A stretch of 49,655 nucleotides of DNA from an uncultured bacterium (GTDB lineage: Bacteria > Myxococcota_A > Polyangia > Polyangiales > Houyiibacteriaceae). Within the stretch, counting starts at the first letter, position 1; every line of letters begins with the position of its first letter. Below are positions 8,423 to 18,400 of this stretch, piece after piece. The notes under the pieces were generated by a model. It made no database searches. It saw only the letters and a program-made list of their open reading frames with translations, and was not told the DNA's origin. The position numbers were made by a program, and so were the translations under genes. The DNA lies in assembly GCA_938024995.1 (NCBI GenBank), contig CALJDU010000095.1, positions 1 through 49,655 on the forward strand, read 5' to 3'.

Positions 8423-10750
8423 TTACTCGCGGGCGGAACGGAAGGCCGCGGCGCGTTCCTCGGCGAGCTCCCAGGTTCGGATGTAGCCCTCTGCGGACCG
8501 GAACAAGATCTCTAAGTCCGCGTCGCTCGCGCCGGTTCGCCGGGCGTCTTCGATGAGCTCCGGCACCAGCCCGATGTGGATCATCCCTTCTTCATTAAAG
8601 TCGATCGCGCGGTCGCCGATCGCCGGAGACTCGAACGTCACGTCGCCGCCGAACGAGGTGAAGGGGTAGGTGACCGGGTTCGCTTGGTCGTCGCCGCAAC
8701 GCGACCCCGATCCAAAGCGCGGCCGAGGGACACCCGCGAGCCCGTTGAGGTCGAAGTTGAAGCCCGCGCTGGGGTGAAGCCCGGCGGCGACCCGCTCTTC
8801 GCGCTCTTCCCGGAACCGCGCGAAGAGCGAGCCTGGGCTTTCGGGATCGGCGCAGCGTTGAATGCTTGAGGCGCCCAGCCCAGCGATGTCGAAGAGCCGG
8901 CCGTTGTAGGTGTTCCCGTGGGTGCCGACCGCGGGGTAGTTGGCGGCCTCGAGCATGTCGAACGCCTCGATGTAGGAGCGGCGCGGGAGATGGTCGAGCT
9001 CAGGCAGGATGCCGCGCGCCATGATGCCTTCGAAGAGCTCGCGCCCACGTTCGGTCATCCCGAGCGCTTGGCACCAGTCGCCCTCGAGCGCGGGAGAGAG
9101 CACCTGGTCGATAAAAGGGAGGAACTCACGGAGCGGTCGGCGCGAGGGGTAGATGGGGGCGTGCGGTGCGGGAGCGAGGTGGTCCGCGCGCGGCATGTTG
9201 AAGCCACCAAACTGTACGCGTCCTTTGTCGAAGGAAGACGGGATGTCGGGACAGTCGTCGGTGAAGTTTGACCAGTGGCCGGTCTGCATGAAGTTCGCGA
9301 TCTCAAAGATCCCGCGCGAGCCGTCTCCGGGCGTGAACGCGTTGTCGCTCTTGTGGGTCGGGAAGAGCACCCGCAGGCCGCGCTCGTAATAGGCGTCGAG
9401 CTGCGCTTCGATATGCGCGCGGTTGCACTCGGGATCGTCTTCGCCGGGCGTGACGTAGCACTCGAAGAGGTTGGGGACCTCGATGCCGAGCACGATCGCG
9501 AGCTTGCCCGCGCCGATGACCTCTCGAGCCTCTTCGGGGCTCGTCACGATACGGAAAAAGCCCTCGCCGGGACCACCGGCTTGCGCGTCGATGTAACGCT
9601 CCATGTTTCGGATCTCGATGAACTGTCGATCGATGTTCGTCATGTCGCGGCAGGACCACCGGATCGGTTGAAACATGGTCTCGCCCAAGATGCGGCAGAG
9701 GGCTTCGTTGCTGACGGCGTGCTGCACCATGAGCCGGAGCCCGCCCATCCAAGCGCGCTCGAGCCAGCGGTAGTACTGCGTCTGGTGCGTCGCGCTGGTG
9801 ACCGTGGGCCACTCGGAAAACGTCGGCCACCCATCGGTCGCGTGAACGGGCTCAGGCAAGAGGCCGCTGCCGAGAAACTCGATGAGCGAGTCGGTCTCGA
9901 GGTTCGCTTCTCCCGAAGTCACCGCGGAGAGAATGTCGGCCCGCCCGTCTTCGCCATGGAACGGCTCGCAGCTCCCCATCGCGTGCGTGACCCCGAGCCG
10001 GTGGAACGCGGCGCCATGGAAGATGCCGCCGCCGCCGAAGCCGAAGTTGGAGAGGATGTGCGAGTGGGTGTCGGCGAACCCGTACAGCTCGCCATCGTCG
10101 AAGCGGGTCCGCGTGACGTTCCCCGTCGCGTCGAGCGACATCTCCTCGGGCGCCCGGCAGCCTTCGGCGGCGCCGAGCTGCAGATGAGCGGCTTGGGCGA
10201 CGTGGTCGACGAGGCCTTCCGCGCCGAGCAGTCGGCCGGTGCGGCGATGGCGAAGCTGCAGCGCGAGCGAAACGCTCTCGGACGGCTCGAACTCCCACTC
10301 GGCGCCAGAGACGTAGGTGTCGTCGAGGCGCGTAAGGTCAGACTCAAGCGTCGTCTGTCGAATGAGCGGTCCGTCCTCGACGACCAGGTAGCCACCGTCG
10401 GGATCGAACAAGAGGAAGGTGCCGAGGTCGGAGGCCTTCAAGAAGAACGCGGTCGCGTTCGGCTCGTCCGCGTCGAAGGCAAAGGTCTCCGCGTCCACAT
10501 CGCCGCGGAGCCAACGCGAAGACGACGCGTCGTTCGCGAGGCGAACCGTGACGCAGGTCCCGGCGGCGTCGAAGATCGCTTCTTCGGGGAAGGGGTCGTC
10601 GGGCAACGGCGGCGGCGTGGTGTCGACCGTGTGCGTGTCGACGTTTGTCACATCCGAAGCGCCGTCGACCGCGTCGAGCGGCGCGTCCGAGTCGCCGCAC
10701 GCGGAGAGCAGGAACGCGGAGAGGAGAATCACGAGACCGCGTTGCGCCAT
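8423..10750 (-). CDS. amidohydrolase / membrane-dipeptidase-like lipoprotein
   Basis: A 775-residue protein with signal peptide MAQRGLVILLSAFLLSAC (lipobox LSAC), then GDSDAP and an Asp/Thr/Pro tether to about residue 55. About 60-205 form a separate beta-rich-looking region. From about residue 220 an amidohydrolase-like metal site appears: FADTHSHIL, then HAMGSCEPFHGEDG. Later come AIVLGIEVPNLFEC, LFPTHKSDNAF and, near residue 600, GILPELDHLPRRS with AVGTHGNTYNG. The spaced His/Asp/Glu residues suggest a zinc TIM-barrel hydrolase distantly like peptidase family M19 (dipeptidase). The substrate is unknown, and the exact family is uncertain. It shares the lipoprotein leader seen in neighbouring genes. 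Confidence 0.72.
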   Translation of the reverse strand: MAQRGLVILLSAFLLSACGDSDAPLDAVDGASDVTNVDTHTVDTTPPPLPDDPFPEEAIFDAAGTCVTVRLANDASSSRWLRGDVDAETFAFDADEPNATAFFLKASDLGTFLLFDPDGGYLVVEDGPLIRQTTLESDLTRLDDTYVSGAEWEFEPSESVSLALQLRHRRTGRLLGAEGLVDHVAQAAHLQLGAAEGCRAPEEMSLDATGNVTRTRFDDGELYGFADTHSHILSNFGFGGGGIFHGAAFHRLGVTHAMGSCEPFHGEDGRADILSAVTSGEANLETDSLIEFLGSGLLPEPVHATDGWPTFSEWPTVTSATHQTQYYRWLERAWMGGLRLMVQHAVSNEALCRILGETMFQPIRWSCRDMTNIDRQFIEIRNMERYIDAQAGGPGEGFFRIVTSPEEAREVIGAGKLAIVLGIEVPNLFECYVTPGEDDPECNRAHIEAQLDAYYERGLRVLFPTHKSDNAFTPGDGSRGIFEIANFMQTGHWSNFTDDCPDIPSSFDKGRVQFGGFNMPRADHLAPAPHAPIYPSRRPLREFLPFIDQVLSPALEGDWCQALGMTERGRELFEGIMARGILPELDHLPRRSYIEAFDMLEAANYPAVGTHGNTYNGRLFDIAGLGASSIQRCADPESPGSLFARFREEREERVAAGLHPSAGFNFDLNGLAGVPRPRFGSGSRCGDDQANPVTYPFTSFGGDVTFESPAIGDRAIDFNEEGMIHIGLVPELIEDARRTGASDADLEILFRSAEGYIRTWELAEERAAAFRSARE

Positions 10751-10795
10751 CTCGTGAGTCTACCTCGCCCCACCGCGTTCTGACGAAGGGTGGGT

Positions 10796-10872
10796 TGGCG
10801 AACGTAGGAAGATTCGAACTTCCGACCTATGGCTTCGGAGGCCACCGCTCTATCCAGCTGAGCTATACGTCC
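10796..10872 (-). tRNA. tRNA-Arg (anticodon CCG)
   Basis: Read on the minus strand, the 7-bp acceptor stem GGACGTA pairs with TACGTTC (one G-T wobble). The D-arm GCTC/GAGC is present. The anticodon stem GTGGC/GCCAT encloses the 7-base loop CTCCGAA, placing CCG at positions 34-36, which reads the Arg codon CGG. The T-arm GGAAG-TTCGAAT-CTTCC is perfect. The discriminator is G, and the 3' CCA is encoded (10796-10798). It lies in the short gap between the hydrolase lipoprotein and the Cys-rich lipoprotein, on the same strand as both. Confidence 0.97.
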
Positions 10873-10928
10873 AGGAGCGGTCGGTCTACCTGACTTTAGG
10901 GCGCTCGCGCAAGGGGTGTTCCGGCGCC

Positions 10929-11969
10929 TTACTTCCGAACGAACGAGCAGCGACCGTCGTCACACAGCTGGCGCGCGGGGCACATGTTGCCGCAGCGGCC
11001 GCAGTGCTCGATGCTCATGCTGGTGTCGACGCACTCTCCGCCGCACAAGACGAGCGGGGGACGACATGACAGGCCCAGCTGGCACCGACCGCCCACACAG
11101 CTCTCGCCGCGTCCGCAGACGTTGCGACATCGTCCGCAGTTCGCCTCGTCGCTGCTGACATCGACGCAGGTCCCGCTGCAGTCAACGAGCGGTGCGCGGC
11201 ACCCAGAGGAACGACATGTACCGCCGTCGCAGACCTCTCCGATGCGGCATGGCGACCCGCACCCGCCGCAGTGCGCGGTGCTGGTCGAGGTGTCGGCGCA
11301 GACGCGGCCGCAGAGCGTCTCGCCGTCGGGGCATAGCGGCGAGGAGCAGGTTCCCGCCTCGCACGTCTCCCCGTCTGCACACGTGATGCCGCATCCACCG
11401 CAATGGGTCTCGCTGGTCATCGTGTCGACGCACTCGTCCCGACAGCGCGAGGTGCCGGACGCGCACTCTTCGATGCACGCGCCCTCGCGGCAGAGCTCAC
11501 CGGCGACGCACGCGTTGGCGCAGAACCCGCAGTGGGAAGGGTCCGCAGTGACGTCGACACACGCCCCGCCGCAGTTGGTGGTCGCGCCTTCGCAGGTCGC
11601 GCCGCACGCCGCGGAAGAGCACACCTGAGCTGCTTCGCAGGCGTTCGCACAGGCGCCGCAGTGGGCGGGGTCGCTGTTGAGATCGACACAAGCGTCGCCG
11701 CACATCGCTTCGGTCGCGCTGCAGCTCAGCGCGCAGCTCCCGTCGGCACAGGTCTCGCCGGCCGCGCAGGCGTTCGCGCAGGCGCCGCAGTTGGCCGGAT
11801 CGCTTCGCACGTCAATGCAGGCGTCGCCGCACATCATCGAGGGGAGCCCGCAGCCCGAGGTGTCTTCGGTGGTGTCTGCGGTGGCGTCGACCGCGGAGTC
11901 ATCATCACCGCATCCGACCAAGATCACCGCGGAGAGCGCGGCCACGAAAAAGCAGGTTCTCATCATCAT
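10929..11969 (-). CDS. lipoprotein made of seven Cys-rich repeats
   Basis: A 346-residue protein from the first of three consecutive ATGs at 11969 (MMMRTCFF). The signal peptide ends in lipobox LVGC, followed by GDDDSAVD and a short Asp/Thr tether. The rest is seven tandem repeats of about 44 residues with pattern C-x6-CGxxCVDxxxDxxNCGxCxxxCxxGxxC-xxGxC. This pattern resembles Stig1-like and other Cys-rich repeats often seen in myxobacterial secreted proteins. The regular Cys spacing implies an extended, disulphide-bonded rod on the cell surface. No catalytic site is visible. The gene is followed by a small lipoprotein gene upstream on the same strand. Confidence 0.8.
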   Translation of the reverse strand: MMMRTCFFVAALSAVILVGCGDDDSAVDATADTTEDTSGCGLPSMMCGDACIDVRSDPANCGACANACAAGETCADGSCALSCSATEAMCGDACVDLNSDPAHCGACANACEAAQVCSSAACGATCEGATTNCGGACVDVTADPSHCGFCANACVAGELCREGACIEECASGTSRCRDECVDTMTSETHCGGCGITCADGETCEAGTCSSPLCPDGETLCGRVCADTSTSTAHCGGCGSPCRIGEVCDGGTCRSSGCRAPLVDCSGTCVDVSSDEANCGRCRNVCGRGESCVGGRCQLGLSCRPPLVLCGGECVDTSMSIEHCGRCGNMCPARQLCDDGRCSFVRK

Positions 11970-12038
11970 GCGACCTGAGCATACGCGGCAGCCCCGCCGA
12001 GCGCTCGCGCTCACCTCCGCTTTGTCAGGGCAGCTCAA

Positions 12039-12569
12039 TCAGCGCGGTGAACGGGCGCGCTGATTGAGCATGTCGAACTGGCGGAGGATCCGCGTCGCTT
12101 CCGGGTGGTTCCGAAAGCTGCGCATGAATCGCTCGGCTTGACGTCGCGCGCTCGCCGAGTCGCCGCCTGCTGTCAGCGCGTCGATCAGCTGGAGCTGCCC
12201 GCCGGCGGAGGTCGCTCCGGAGAGCGCGCGCGCGCGGCAGTTCACGTCGGCGTCGCATTGCTCGGCCTCTGTCAAACGCGCGCGTTCCACTCGATCGACG
12301 CGGGTCGGGTGATCGGGAAGCTGTGAGATCCGGGTCTCGTCGGCGAGGGGAGCATCTTCGATCGCGATCGGATCAGGCTGACGCGGCGCGTTCTCGATCG
12401 CGACAGGCGCGCTCATGACCATCGGCCCCTCTTGTGGCGCGGCGAGTCGTTCCGCACCTGTAGACTCGTCGTCGACCAGCTCGGGGGTCGGGAGCGACGC
12501 GGGCTTGGCGCAACCCACGTGTCCGAGCGTGAGGGCGACGAGCGCACACAGAAGAGTCGAGCGAGCCAT
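12039..12569 (-). CDS. predicted lipoprotein of unknown function
   Basis: A 176-residue protein with signal peptide MARSTLLCALVALTLGHVGC (Cys at residue 20). A Pro/Glu/Ala-rich middle region is followed by a C-terminal part of about 60 residues with alternating charge and small-residue helices (VDRVERARLTEAEQCDADVNC, then GDSASARRQAERFMRSFRNHPEAT). The last segment looks like a single TPR-like helical hairpin. Two cysteines near residue 110 could form a disulphide. It lies between the seven-repeat lipoprotein and the LysM peptidase, all on the minus strand with short gaps, and may share their transcript. Confidence 0.6.
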   Translation of the reverse strand: MARSTLLCALVALTLGHVGCAKPASLPTPELVDDESTGAERLAAPQEGPMVMSAPVAIENAPRQPDPIAIEDAPLADETRISQLPDHPTRVDRVERARLTEAEQCDADVNCRARALSGATSAGGQLQLIDALTAGGDSASARRQAERFMRSFRNHPEATRILRQFDMLNQRARSPR

Positions 12570-12603
12570 GCCAAGACCGTATCAGACCGCGCCGCGAGCT
12601 GAC

Positions 12604-13779
12604 TCAGTCGCCCTTGAGTGAGAGCCAGCGCAGGTTCGGCGCGGTGAGCTCAAACGCGGGACGGGTCGCGGGCGGAGCAGGGCGCGGCATCGGCTGCGCG
12701 ATCTCGACCTCCACGGGGTTCCCATCGGCATCGACGACCGGTACGCGGAACGGGACGTCTCCGGCGAGACGCGGGCGAGTCATTCGTCGCCGTCGGCGCA
12801 GGCTTGTCGGACCGCGCAAGGTGCCGTAACGCGCGCGTCGTCCGGGCCGTGACCAGTCGACCCATTGCGTCCTTCGTTGGCGCGCGTCGACATGCACGAA
12901 GGTGCTGCGCGGGTAGTAGCCGCAACCCGCGTGATCGAGGCGTCGACAGAACTCCCAGATCGCGCGGTTACTGACGCCGCGGATATGGATGTCGCTCGCG
13001 TTGCCGATCACGTGGCGGCTGGTCTCGCGGGTGTAACCGCGGACCTCACGGAAGCCACTCACGATGCGCACGAGCTTGCCGCCGAAGTGGTCGGAGATCT
13101 TCGCGAGCAGAAAGGCGAGCCGCGGGTTCGCTTGAAGCCGGCGCGGCGCGGCGACCTCGAGGACGTCCTCTTGATCGATCTGGTCCGAGCCGGCGACGTC
13201 TTCATCATCCTCGTCTTCTTCGCGTCCGGCGTCACGCGCGACCTCGGCGCGGTCGGTCTGCCTTGGCTGGAGCAGACGCGTGAGCTCCGAGAGCCCCTCG
13301 ACCAGCACGCGTCGCTCGCTATCGACGAGGCGGACCTTGATGCGTTCGTTGAGCCGGCTGAACTCGACGACCCCAGCGTCTTCGGGGGCGCCGTAGTCGA
13401 CGCGTGGCTGTGGCTCGAAGCCGGGCATGATCAAGCGCTGACCGACCCGCAGCGTAGCGTTACGGCGGAGCTTGTTGCTGCGCCGAACGGCGTCTCGAGT
13501 GGCGTGGACGCGCTTGGCGACCCGCGTCAGGTTCTCCCCGCGACGCACGTAGATCGTCGCGCGGTTGGGGAGCGTGAGCGTCTGCCCGATACGGAGCCGG
13601 TTGCCGCGGATCCGGTTGGCGAGCCTCAGGTCCTCGATGTTGACGCGGTGTCGTTTCGCGATGCGCGCGAGGGTGTCTCCGCGCCGGACCGTGACCTGCC
13701 GCGCCTCCGCGATTCCGGAAAGCGCAAGCGCGACGCCAATGGCGAAGACGAGCATTCCCAGGGCGGCGCGGACGTTCAT
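12604..13779 (-). CDS. LysM-repeat, DUF882/M15-type peptidoglycan peptidase
   Basis: A 391-residue secreted protein with an N-terminal signal peptide (about residues 1-26, ending IAEARQ). Two LysM domains follow: VTVRRGDTLARIAKRH with NRLRIGQTLTLP, and IYVRRGENLTRVAKRV with ATLRVGQRLIMP. They bind peptidoglycan glycan strands. After an acidic linker (about 180-215), a DUF882/M15A-like domain has VSGFREVRGYTRETSRH, the His-x6-Asp pair in RHVIGNASDIHI and a late FVHVDAR, the expected zinc ligands. It should act on wall peptides in the periplasm. The C-terminus is basic with TRPAFELTAPNLRW. Domain order and ligands are intact, so it is probably active. Confidence 0.88.
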   Translation of the reverse strand: MNVRAALGMLVFAIGVALALSGIAEARQVTVRRGDTLARIAKRHRVNIEDLRLANRIRGNRLRIGQTLTLPNRATIYVRRGENLTRVAKRVHATRDAVRRSNKLRRNATLRVGQRLIMPGFEPQPRVDYGAPEDAGVVEFSRLNERIKVRLVDSERRVLVEGLSELTRLLQPRQTDRAEVARDAGREEDEDDEDVAGSDQIDQEDVLEVAAPRRLQANPRLAFLLAKISDHFGGKLVRIVSGFREVRGYTRETSRHVIGNASDIHIRGVSNRAIWEFCRRLDHAGCGYYPRSTFVHVDARQRRTQWVDWSRPGRRARYGTLRGPTSLRRRRRMTRPRLAGDVPFRVPVVDADGNPVEVEIAQPMPRPAPPATRPAFELTAPNLRWLSLKGD

Positions 13780-13806
13780 GGGGCGAGTTGTGCGACAGCG
13801 AGCGGC

Positions 13807-14496
13807 TTACCGCAAATGGGCGGCTTGTTTTGGGTCGTTTTCGACGAGTGGAGGCGCTTCGGGCGTAAGACCCGCGACGCGAACGCGCGCGCGTTCGTCG
13901 AGCACCTCACGCGCGGTCCCGGCGAGGCACGCGACGATCCCGATGCCCGCCAAACAGGCCGCGACCGTGAACCCGACGACTCCGTCCCAACCGTAGTCGC
14001 CGAAGAGCGCTGCGCTGACCGCGATCACGACAGCGATGTGGTGCCCGATTCCGTGTCTCAAAAACATCCGGTTCGCGTCCTTTTCCACTTGGCCGCGGAG
14101 GAGACCCAGCGCGTGTCTGCACATGTGGATCGCCAACGCGAACCCGCTCAGCGAGACCCCGAACATTCCGAGACTGCCGAGCGTGCGGACACTGTTCCCA
14201 GTTCCGCCGGTTGCGAGCATGAGAAGAAGACCGGCCGGCGCGAAGATGAACCCGGTGATGAGCGACGAGGCGATCGCGAGGCCGCTCACGACGCGGACAC
14301 CCACAGGCGCGCTTCTGGCCTTGAGGTCATGAAGAGGCGCCGAGCGAAACGGGGCGACGTCGACCTCGCGGACGACCCGATCTGCCCCCCATCGATTCGC
14401 GCGAGCGCGGCCCATGAAGAGCGGGACCCCGATCGAGGTCACCGCCAACACACCAACGATGGAGAAGACGAGCATTTCGGGCCGCCAACGCTCCAC
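13807..14496 (-). CDS. integral membrane protein of unknown function
   Basis: A 229-residue protein with five or so hydrophobic segments: about residues 8-28, 68-95, 104-125, 150-172 and 178-198. No recognised motif was found. A His-rich stretch, FLRHGIGHHIAVVIAV, lies at the start of a membrane segment and could bind metal or heme, but that is speculative. It is on the minus strand between the LysM peptidase (27-base gap) and the alpha/beta hydrolase (28-base gap), so the three may form one transcript. Confidence 0.6.
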   Translation of the reverse strand: MERWRPEMLVFSIVGVLAVTSIGVPLFMGRARANRWGADRVVREVDVAPFRSAPLHDLKARSAPVGVRVVSGLAIASSLITGFIFAPAGLLLMLATGGTGNSVRTLGSLGMFGVSLSGFALAIHMCRHALGLLRGQVEKDANRMFLRHGIGHHIAVVIAVSAALFGDYGWDGVVGFTVAACLAGIGIVACLAGTAREVLDERARVRVAGLTPEAPPLVENDPKQAAHLR

Positions 14497-14524
14497 GTCT
14501 CGGCTCTATTTCGACGACCGCGGA

Positions 14525-15406
14525 TCAACGCGAGGCGTCGAGAAAACGTGTGATCTCCGCGGCGCACCGTTCGGGGTCGTCCCACATCAAAAAATGCCGC
14601 GCGTCCGGGACCATCACGTGTTCGCCGCGCTCATCGATCTGCGCTGCGTAGATCCCGCGCATGATGTCGCGGGGACGCTCGCCGAGCTCTTCCCAATCTG
14701 GCGTCAGCACCAGCAACGGAGCGGAGAGGTCGTCGAGGCTCCGTCGCTGATCGAGACGCCACGCTTCGCCCATCGCGCGCGCGACGGTTTCGGGGTTTGA
14801 TTGCATGGCTTCGGAGATGACGTACTCCGCGCTCGCCGGGTCCCGGAACATCACGCGGAGCGCGCGACCCAGTCCCGTAAAGCGGTCACGGATCGCGTCC
14901 GCGCGGGTGGTCGCTGCTTCCTCGAGGTCGAGCCCTTGCGCTTCGATCAAGGCGCCGAGGTAGGGCGGTCCGTCGATACTCACGATGGGGCCCGTCCGGA
15001 TCTGCGTCGCGACCGCCATCGCGATCATGCCGCCCAAGCTATGCCCGATGAGCGCCGGGCGTGGACGCATCGGGATGATGTAGTTGAGCAGGTCCTCGAC
15101 CGTTCGCTCGATGACGTCGCGTTCGTTGCGCTCCTTGACGCCAGCGAACCCCGCCGGCGTGATGACGTGATGCTCCGCGGCGATGCGGTCGGTGAGCGGC
15201 TCGAGTGAGCGCGGACCGCACGCCGCTCCTGGGATCCAGACGATGACCGGCGCGTCCTCTTCATCGCTCGGGAAAACCTCTACGCGGCACGTCTCCAGCA
15301 CGGCGGGACCGTGACACAACGCGACTCGCGGACGTGTGAGCGAGGTCAACCGAGTTCCGGCGCTGCGAACTGCGCGTTTGCCCGCAACCTGGTAGATCCG
15401 GTGCAT
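14525..15406 (-). CDS. alpha/beta hydrolase
   Basis: About 293 residues from the ATG at 15406. A TTG two codons upstream gives the longest frame. The alpha/beta-hydrolase core is clear: VIVWIPGAACGPRSLEPL (strand and oxyanion loop), then the nucleophile elbow IGHSLGGMIAM near residue 124, a lid-like helical region, the acid-containing LLVLTPDWEEL and a late histidine in VMVPDARHFLMWDDPE. All triad members are visible. The substrate is unknown. Its start codon overlaps that of icmF on the other strand within CATG, unless the true start is further downstream (the conserved fold begins only near residue 42). Confidence 0.82.
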   Translation of the reverse strand: MHRIYQVAGKRAVRSAGTRLTSLTRPRVALCHGPAVLETCRVEVFPSDEEDAPVIVWIPGAACGPRSLEPLTDRIAAEHHVITPAGFAGVKERNERDVIERTVEDLLNYIIPMRPRPALIGHSLGGMIAMAVATQIRTGPIVSIDGPPYLGALIEAQGLDLEEAATTRADAIRDRFTGLGRALRVMFRDPASAEYVISEAMQSNPETVARAMGEAWRLDQRRSLDDLSAPLLVLTPDWEELGERPRDIMRGIYAAQIDERGEHVMVPDARHFLMWDDPERCAAEITRFLDASR

Positions 15407-18400
15407 GCTCAAGCCCGCCGACGCCGCGCCTTACCAGCCCGAGCACCACGTTCGGATCGTCTCCGCCGCGAGCCTCTTCGATGGCCATGACGCCGCCATC
15501 AACATCATGCGCCGGATCCTCCAAGCGTCCGGCGCGGAGGTCATCCACCTCGGACACAACCGGAGCGTCGCGGAGATCGTGGACTGCGCGATTCAAGAAG
15601 ACGCGCAAGGCATCGCGATCACCAGCTACCAGGGCGGGCACGTTGAGTACCTGAAGTACATGCGCGATTTGCTGAACGAGCGCGGCGCGCATCAGGTACG
15701 CATCTTCGGCGGCGGTGGCGGGACCATCTTGCCGAGCGAGATCGACGAGCTCCACGCCCACGGGATCGACAAGATCTTCTCGCCCGACGACGGCCGCGCG
15801 CTCGGGCTCCAAGGCATGATCAACGTCGTGCTCAAGGGGTGTGACTACCCAGCGGCGACCCCGCCCTACGACGCGCTCTTCGAGGGCGTCGCGCGCCGCG
15901 ATCATAAGTCCATCGCGAAGCTGATCACGATCGCAGAGAACTTCCCGGGCGAAGAAGCGCGCATCGAAGCGAAGCTGAAGGAGATGGTCGGGGACCGCGT
16001 GGTGCCCGTGCTCGGCGTGACGGGAACCGGCGGTGCTGGGAAGAGCTCCCTGGTCGACGAGCTCGTTCGGCGCTTCTTGCGCGATTTTGAGAGCGAATCG
16101 ATCGCGGTCATCTCCGTCGACCCCAGCAAGCGACGCACCGGCGGCGCGCTCCTCGGGGACCGGATCCGGATGAACTCGATCCATGACGGGTCGTCGTCCC
16201 AAGACGGGCGCGTCTACATGCGCTCACTCGCGACCCGTCAGAGCAACCTCGCGCTCAGTCGGTACGTCCAAGAGTCGATCGACATCTGTAAAGCGGCCGG
16301 CTTTGACCTCGTGATCGTCGAGACCAGCGGCATCGGCCAGAGCGATACGGAGATCACCGAGCACAGCGATGTGAGCCTCTACGTGATGACCGCGGAGTAC
16401 GGCGCGGCGACGCAGCTAGAGAAGATCGACATGCTCGACTTCGCGGATCTGATCGCGATCAATAAGTTCGATAAGCGCGGCTCGCTCGACGCGATTCGTG
16501 ATGTGCGCAAGCAGTACAAGCGCAACCACAAGCTCTTCACCGCGAAAGACGGTTCGCTCCCGGTCTACGGGACCATCGCCTCGCAGTTCGGTGACCCCGG
16601 GACGCACCGGCTCTATCGCGCGATCATGGACAAGGTCGCCGAGCGCACCGACGCGCCGCTTCGCTCGACCTTCTCGGTGACGTCCGCGATGAGCGAGAAG
16701 GTCCACGTGGTGCCGCCCGAGCGCGTTCGTTATCTGGCGGAGATCGCGCAGGCCAGCGATGACTACGACTCGTTCGTTGATGCGCAAGCGAGGATCGCGA
16801 CCTCGATGTTCCAGCTCGCGGGGACGATCGAGATGTTGCGCGGCGACATCGGCAAAGAGAAGCGCACCATCCGGCGCGAAGGCGATGTCGTGCGCGACTT
16901 GGTCACGAAGGAAGGGGAGCCGGCCGCGCTCAAGGAGCTCATCGATCGCTACAACGCGCTCGAGGAGCAGCTCGCCGGGGACTGCAAGCGGCTGCTGAAG
17001 GAGTGGCCTGAGACGCAGAAGCGGTACCGCGCCGACCAGTACCAGTACACGGTGCGCGGGCGCGTGATCGAACAGCCGCTCTTCACCGAGACGCTCTCGC
17101 ACTTGAAGGTGCCGAGGGTCGCGTTGCCGAAGTACACAGACTGGGGCGACGTGCTTCGCTGGCTCTTGACGGAGAACGTCCCAGGCGCGTTTCCGTACGC
17201 CGCGGGCGTCTTCCCGCTCAAGCGCGTCGGCGAAGACCCCGCGCGGATGTTTGCGGGAGAGGGCGGCCCCGAGCGCACCAACAAGCGCTTCCACTATCTC
17301 TCCGCGGGCTCATCGGCCAAGCGCCTCTCGACCGCTTTCGACTCGGTCACGCTCTATGGTGAGAACCCCGATCACCGACCTGATATCTACGGCAAGATCG
17401 GCAACTCGGGCGTGAGCATCGCGAACCTCGACGACGCCAAGCGCCTCTACAGCGGTTTTGATCTCGCCGACAAGCGCACCAGCGTCTCGATGACCATCAA
17501 CGGTCCTGCGCCGATGCTGCTTGGCTTCTTTATGAACGCCGCGATCGATCAGGGGTGCGAGAAGTACATCTTGAGCGAAGGTCTCGAGCGCGAGGTCGAA
17601 GAGAAGATCGCGAAGCGCTATGCGGACCGCCCACGGCCCACTTACCGGGGCGAGTTGCCTGAGGGGCACGACGGGCTCGGGCTGCGCTTGCTCGGCGTGA
17701 CCGGCGACCAGGTCTTGCCGCGCGAGGTCTACGAGAAGATCAAAGCCGAGGCGTTGTCGGCGGTGCGCGGAACCGTCCAGGCGGACATCCTCAAAGAGGA
17801 CCAAGCGCAGAACACGTGCATCTTCAGCACTGAGTTCGCGCTCAAGATGATGGGTGACATCCAGGCCTACTTCATCGAGCGCGACGTCCGGAACTTCTAC
17901 TCGGTTTCGATCAGCGGCTATCACATCGCGGAAGCCGGAGCGAACCCGATCACCCAGCTCGCGCTCACGCTCGCGAATGGCTTTACCTTCGTCGAGTACT
18001 ACTTGGCGCGGGGGATGGCGATCGACGACTTCGCGCCGAACCTATCGTTCTTCTTCAGCAACGGGATGGACCCGGAGTACTCCGTGCTCGGACGGGTCGC
18101 GCGGCGCATCTGGGCCAAGGCGATGAAGAACCGCTACGGGGGGAACGCGCGGAGCCAAAAGCTGAAGTACCACATTCAGACGAGCGGTCGTTCGCTCCAC
18201 GCCCAGGAGATCGCGTTCAACGACATCCGCACGACCCTGCAGGCGCTCTACGCGATCAACGACAACTGCAACTCGCTCCACACCAACGCCTACGACGAAG
18301 CGATCACGACGCCGACCGAGGAGAGCGTCCGGCGCGCGTTGGCGATTCAGCTCGTCATCAACAAAGAGCTCGGGCTCGCGCGCAACGAGAACCCCAGCCA

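Noticed and set aside
9275..10783. Plus-strand ORF of 502 codons opposite the amidohydrolase lipoprotein
   Set aside because: The minus strand has the signal peptide and metal-site motifs. This frame lacks any domain signature.
10796..10872. tRNA-Arg as an integration site for a mobile island
   Set aside because: No integrase, no repeat of the tRNA 3' end within the window and no change in gene character on either side.
12865..14553. Long antisense ORF (562 codons) opposite the LysM peptidase and membrane protein genes
   Set aside because: High GC content leaves antisense frames open. The opposite strand encodes recognisable LysM and DUF882 domains, and this frame has no motif.
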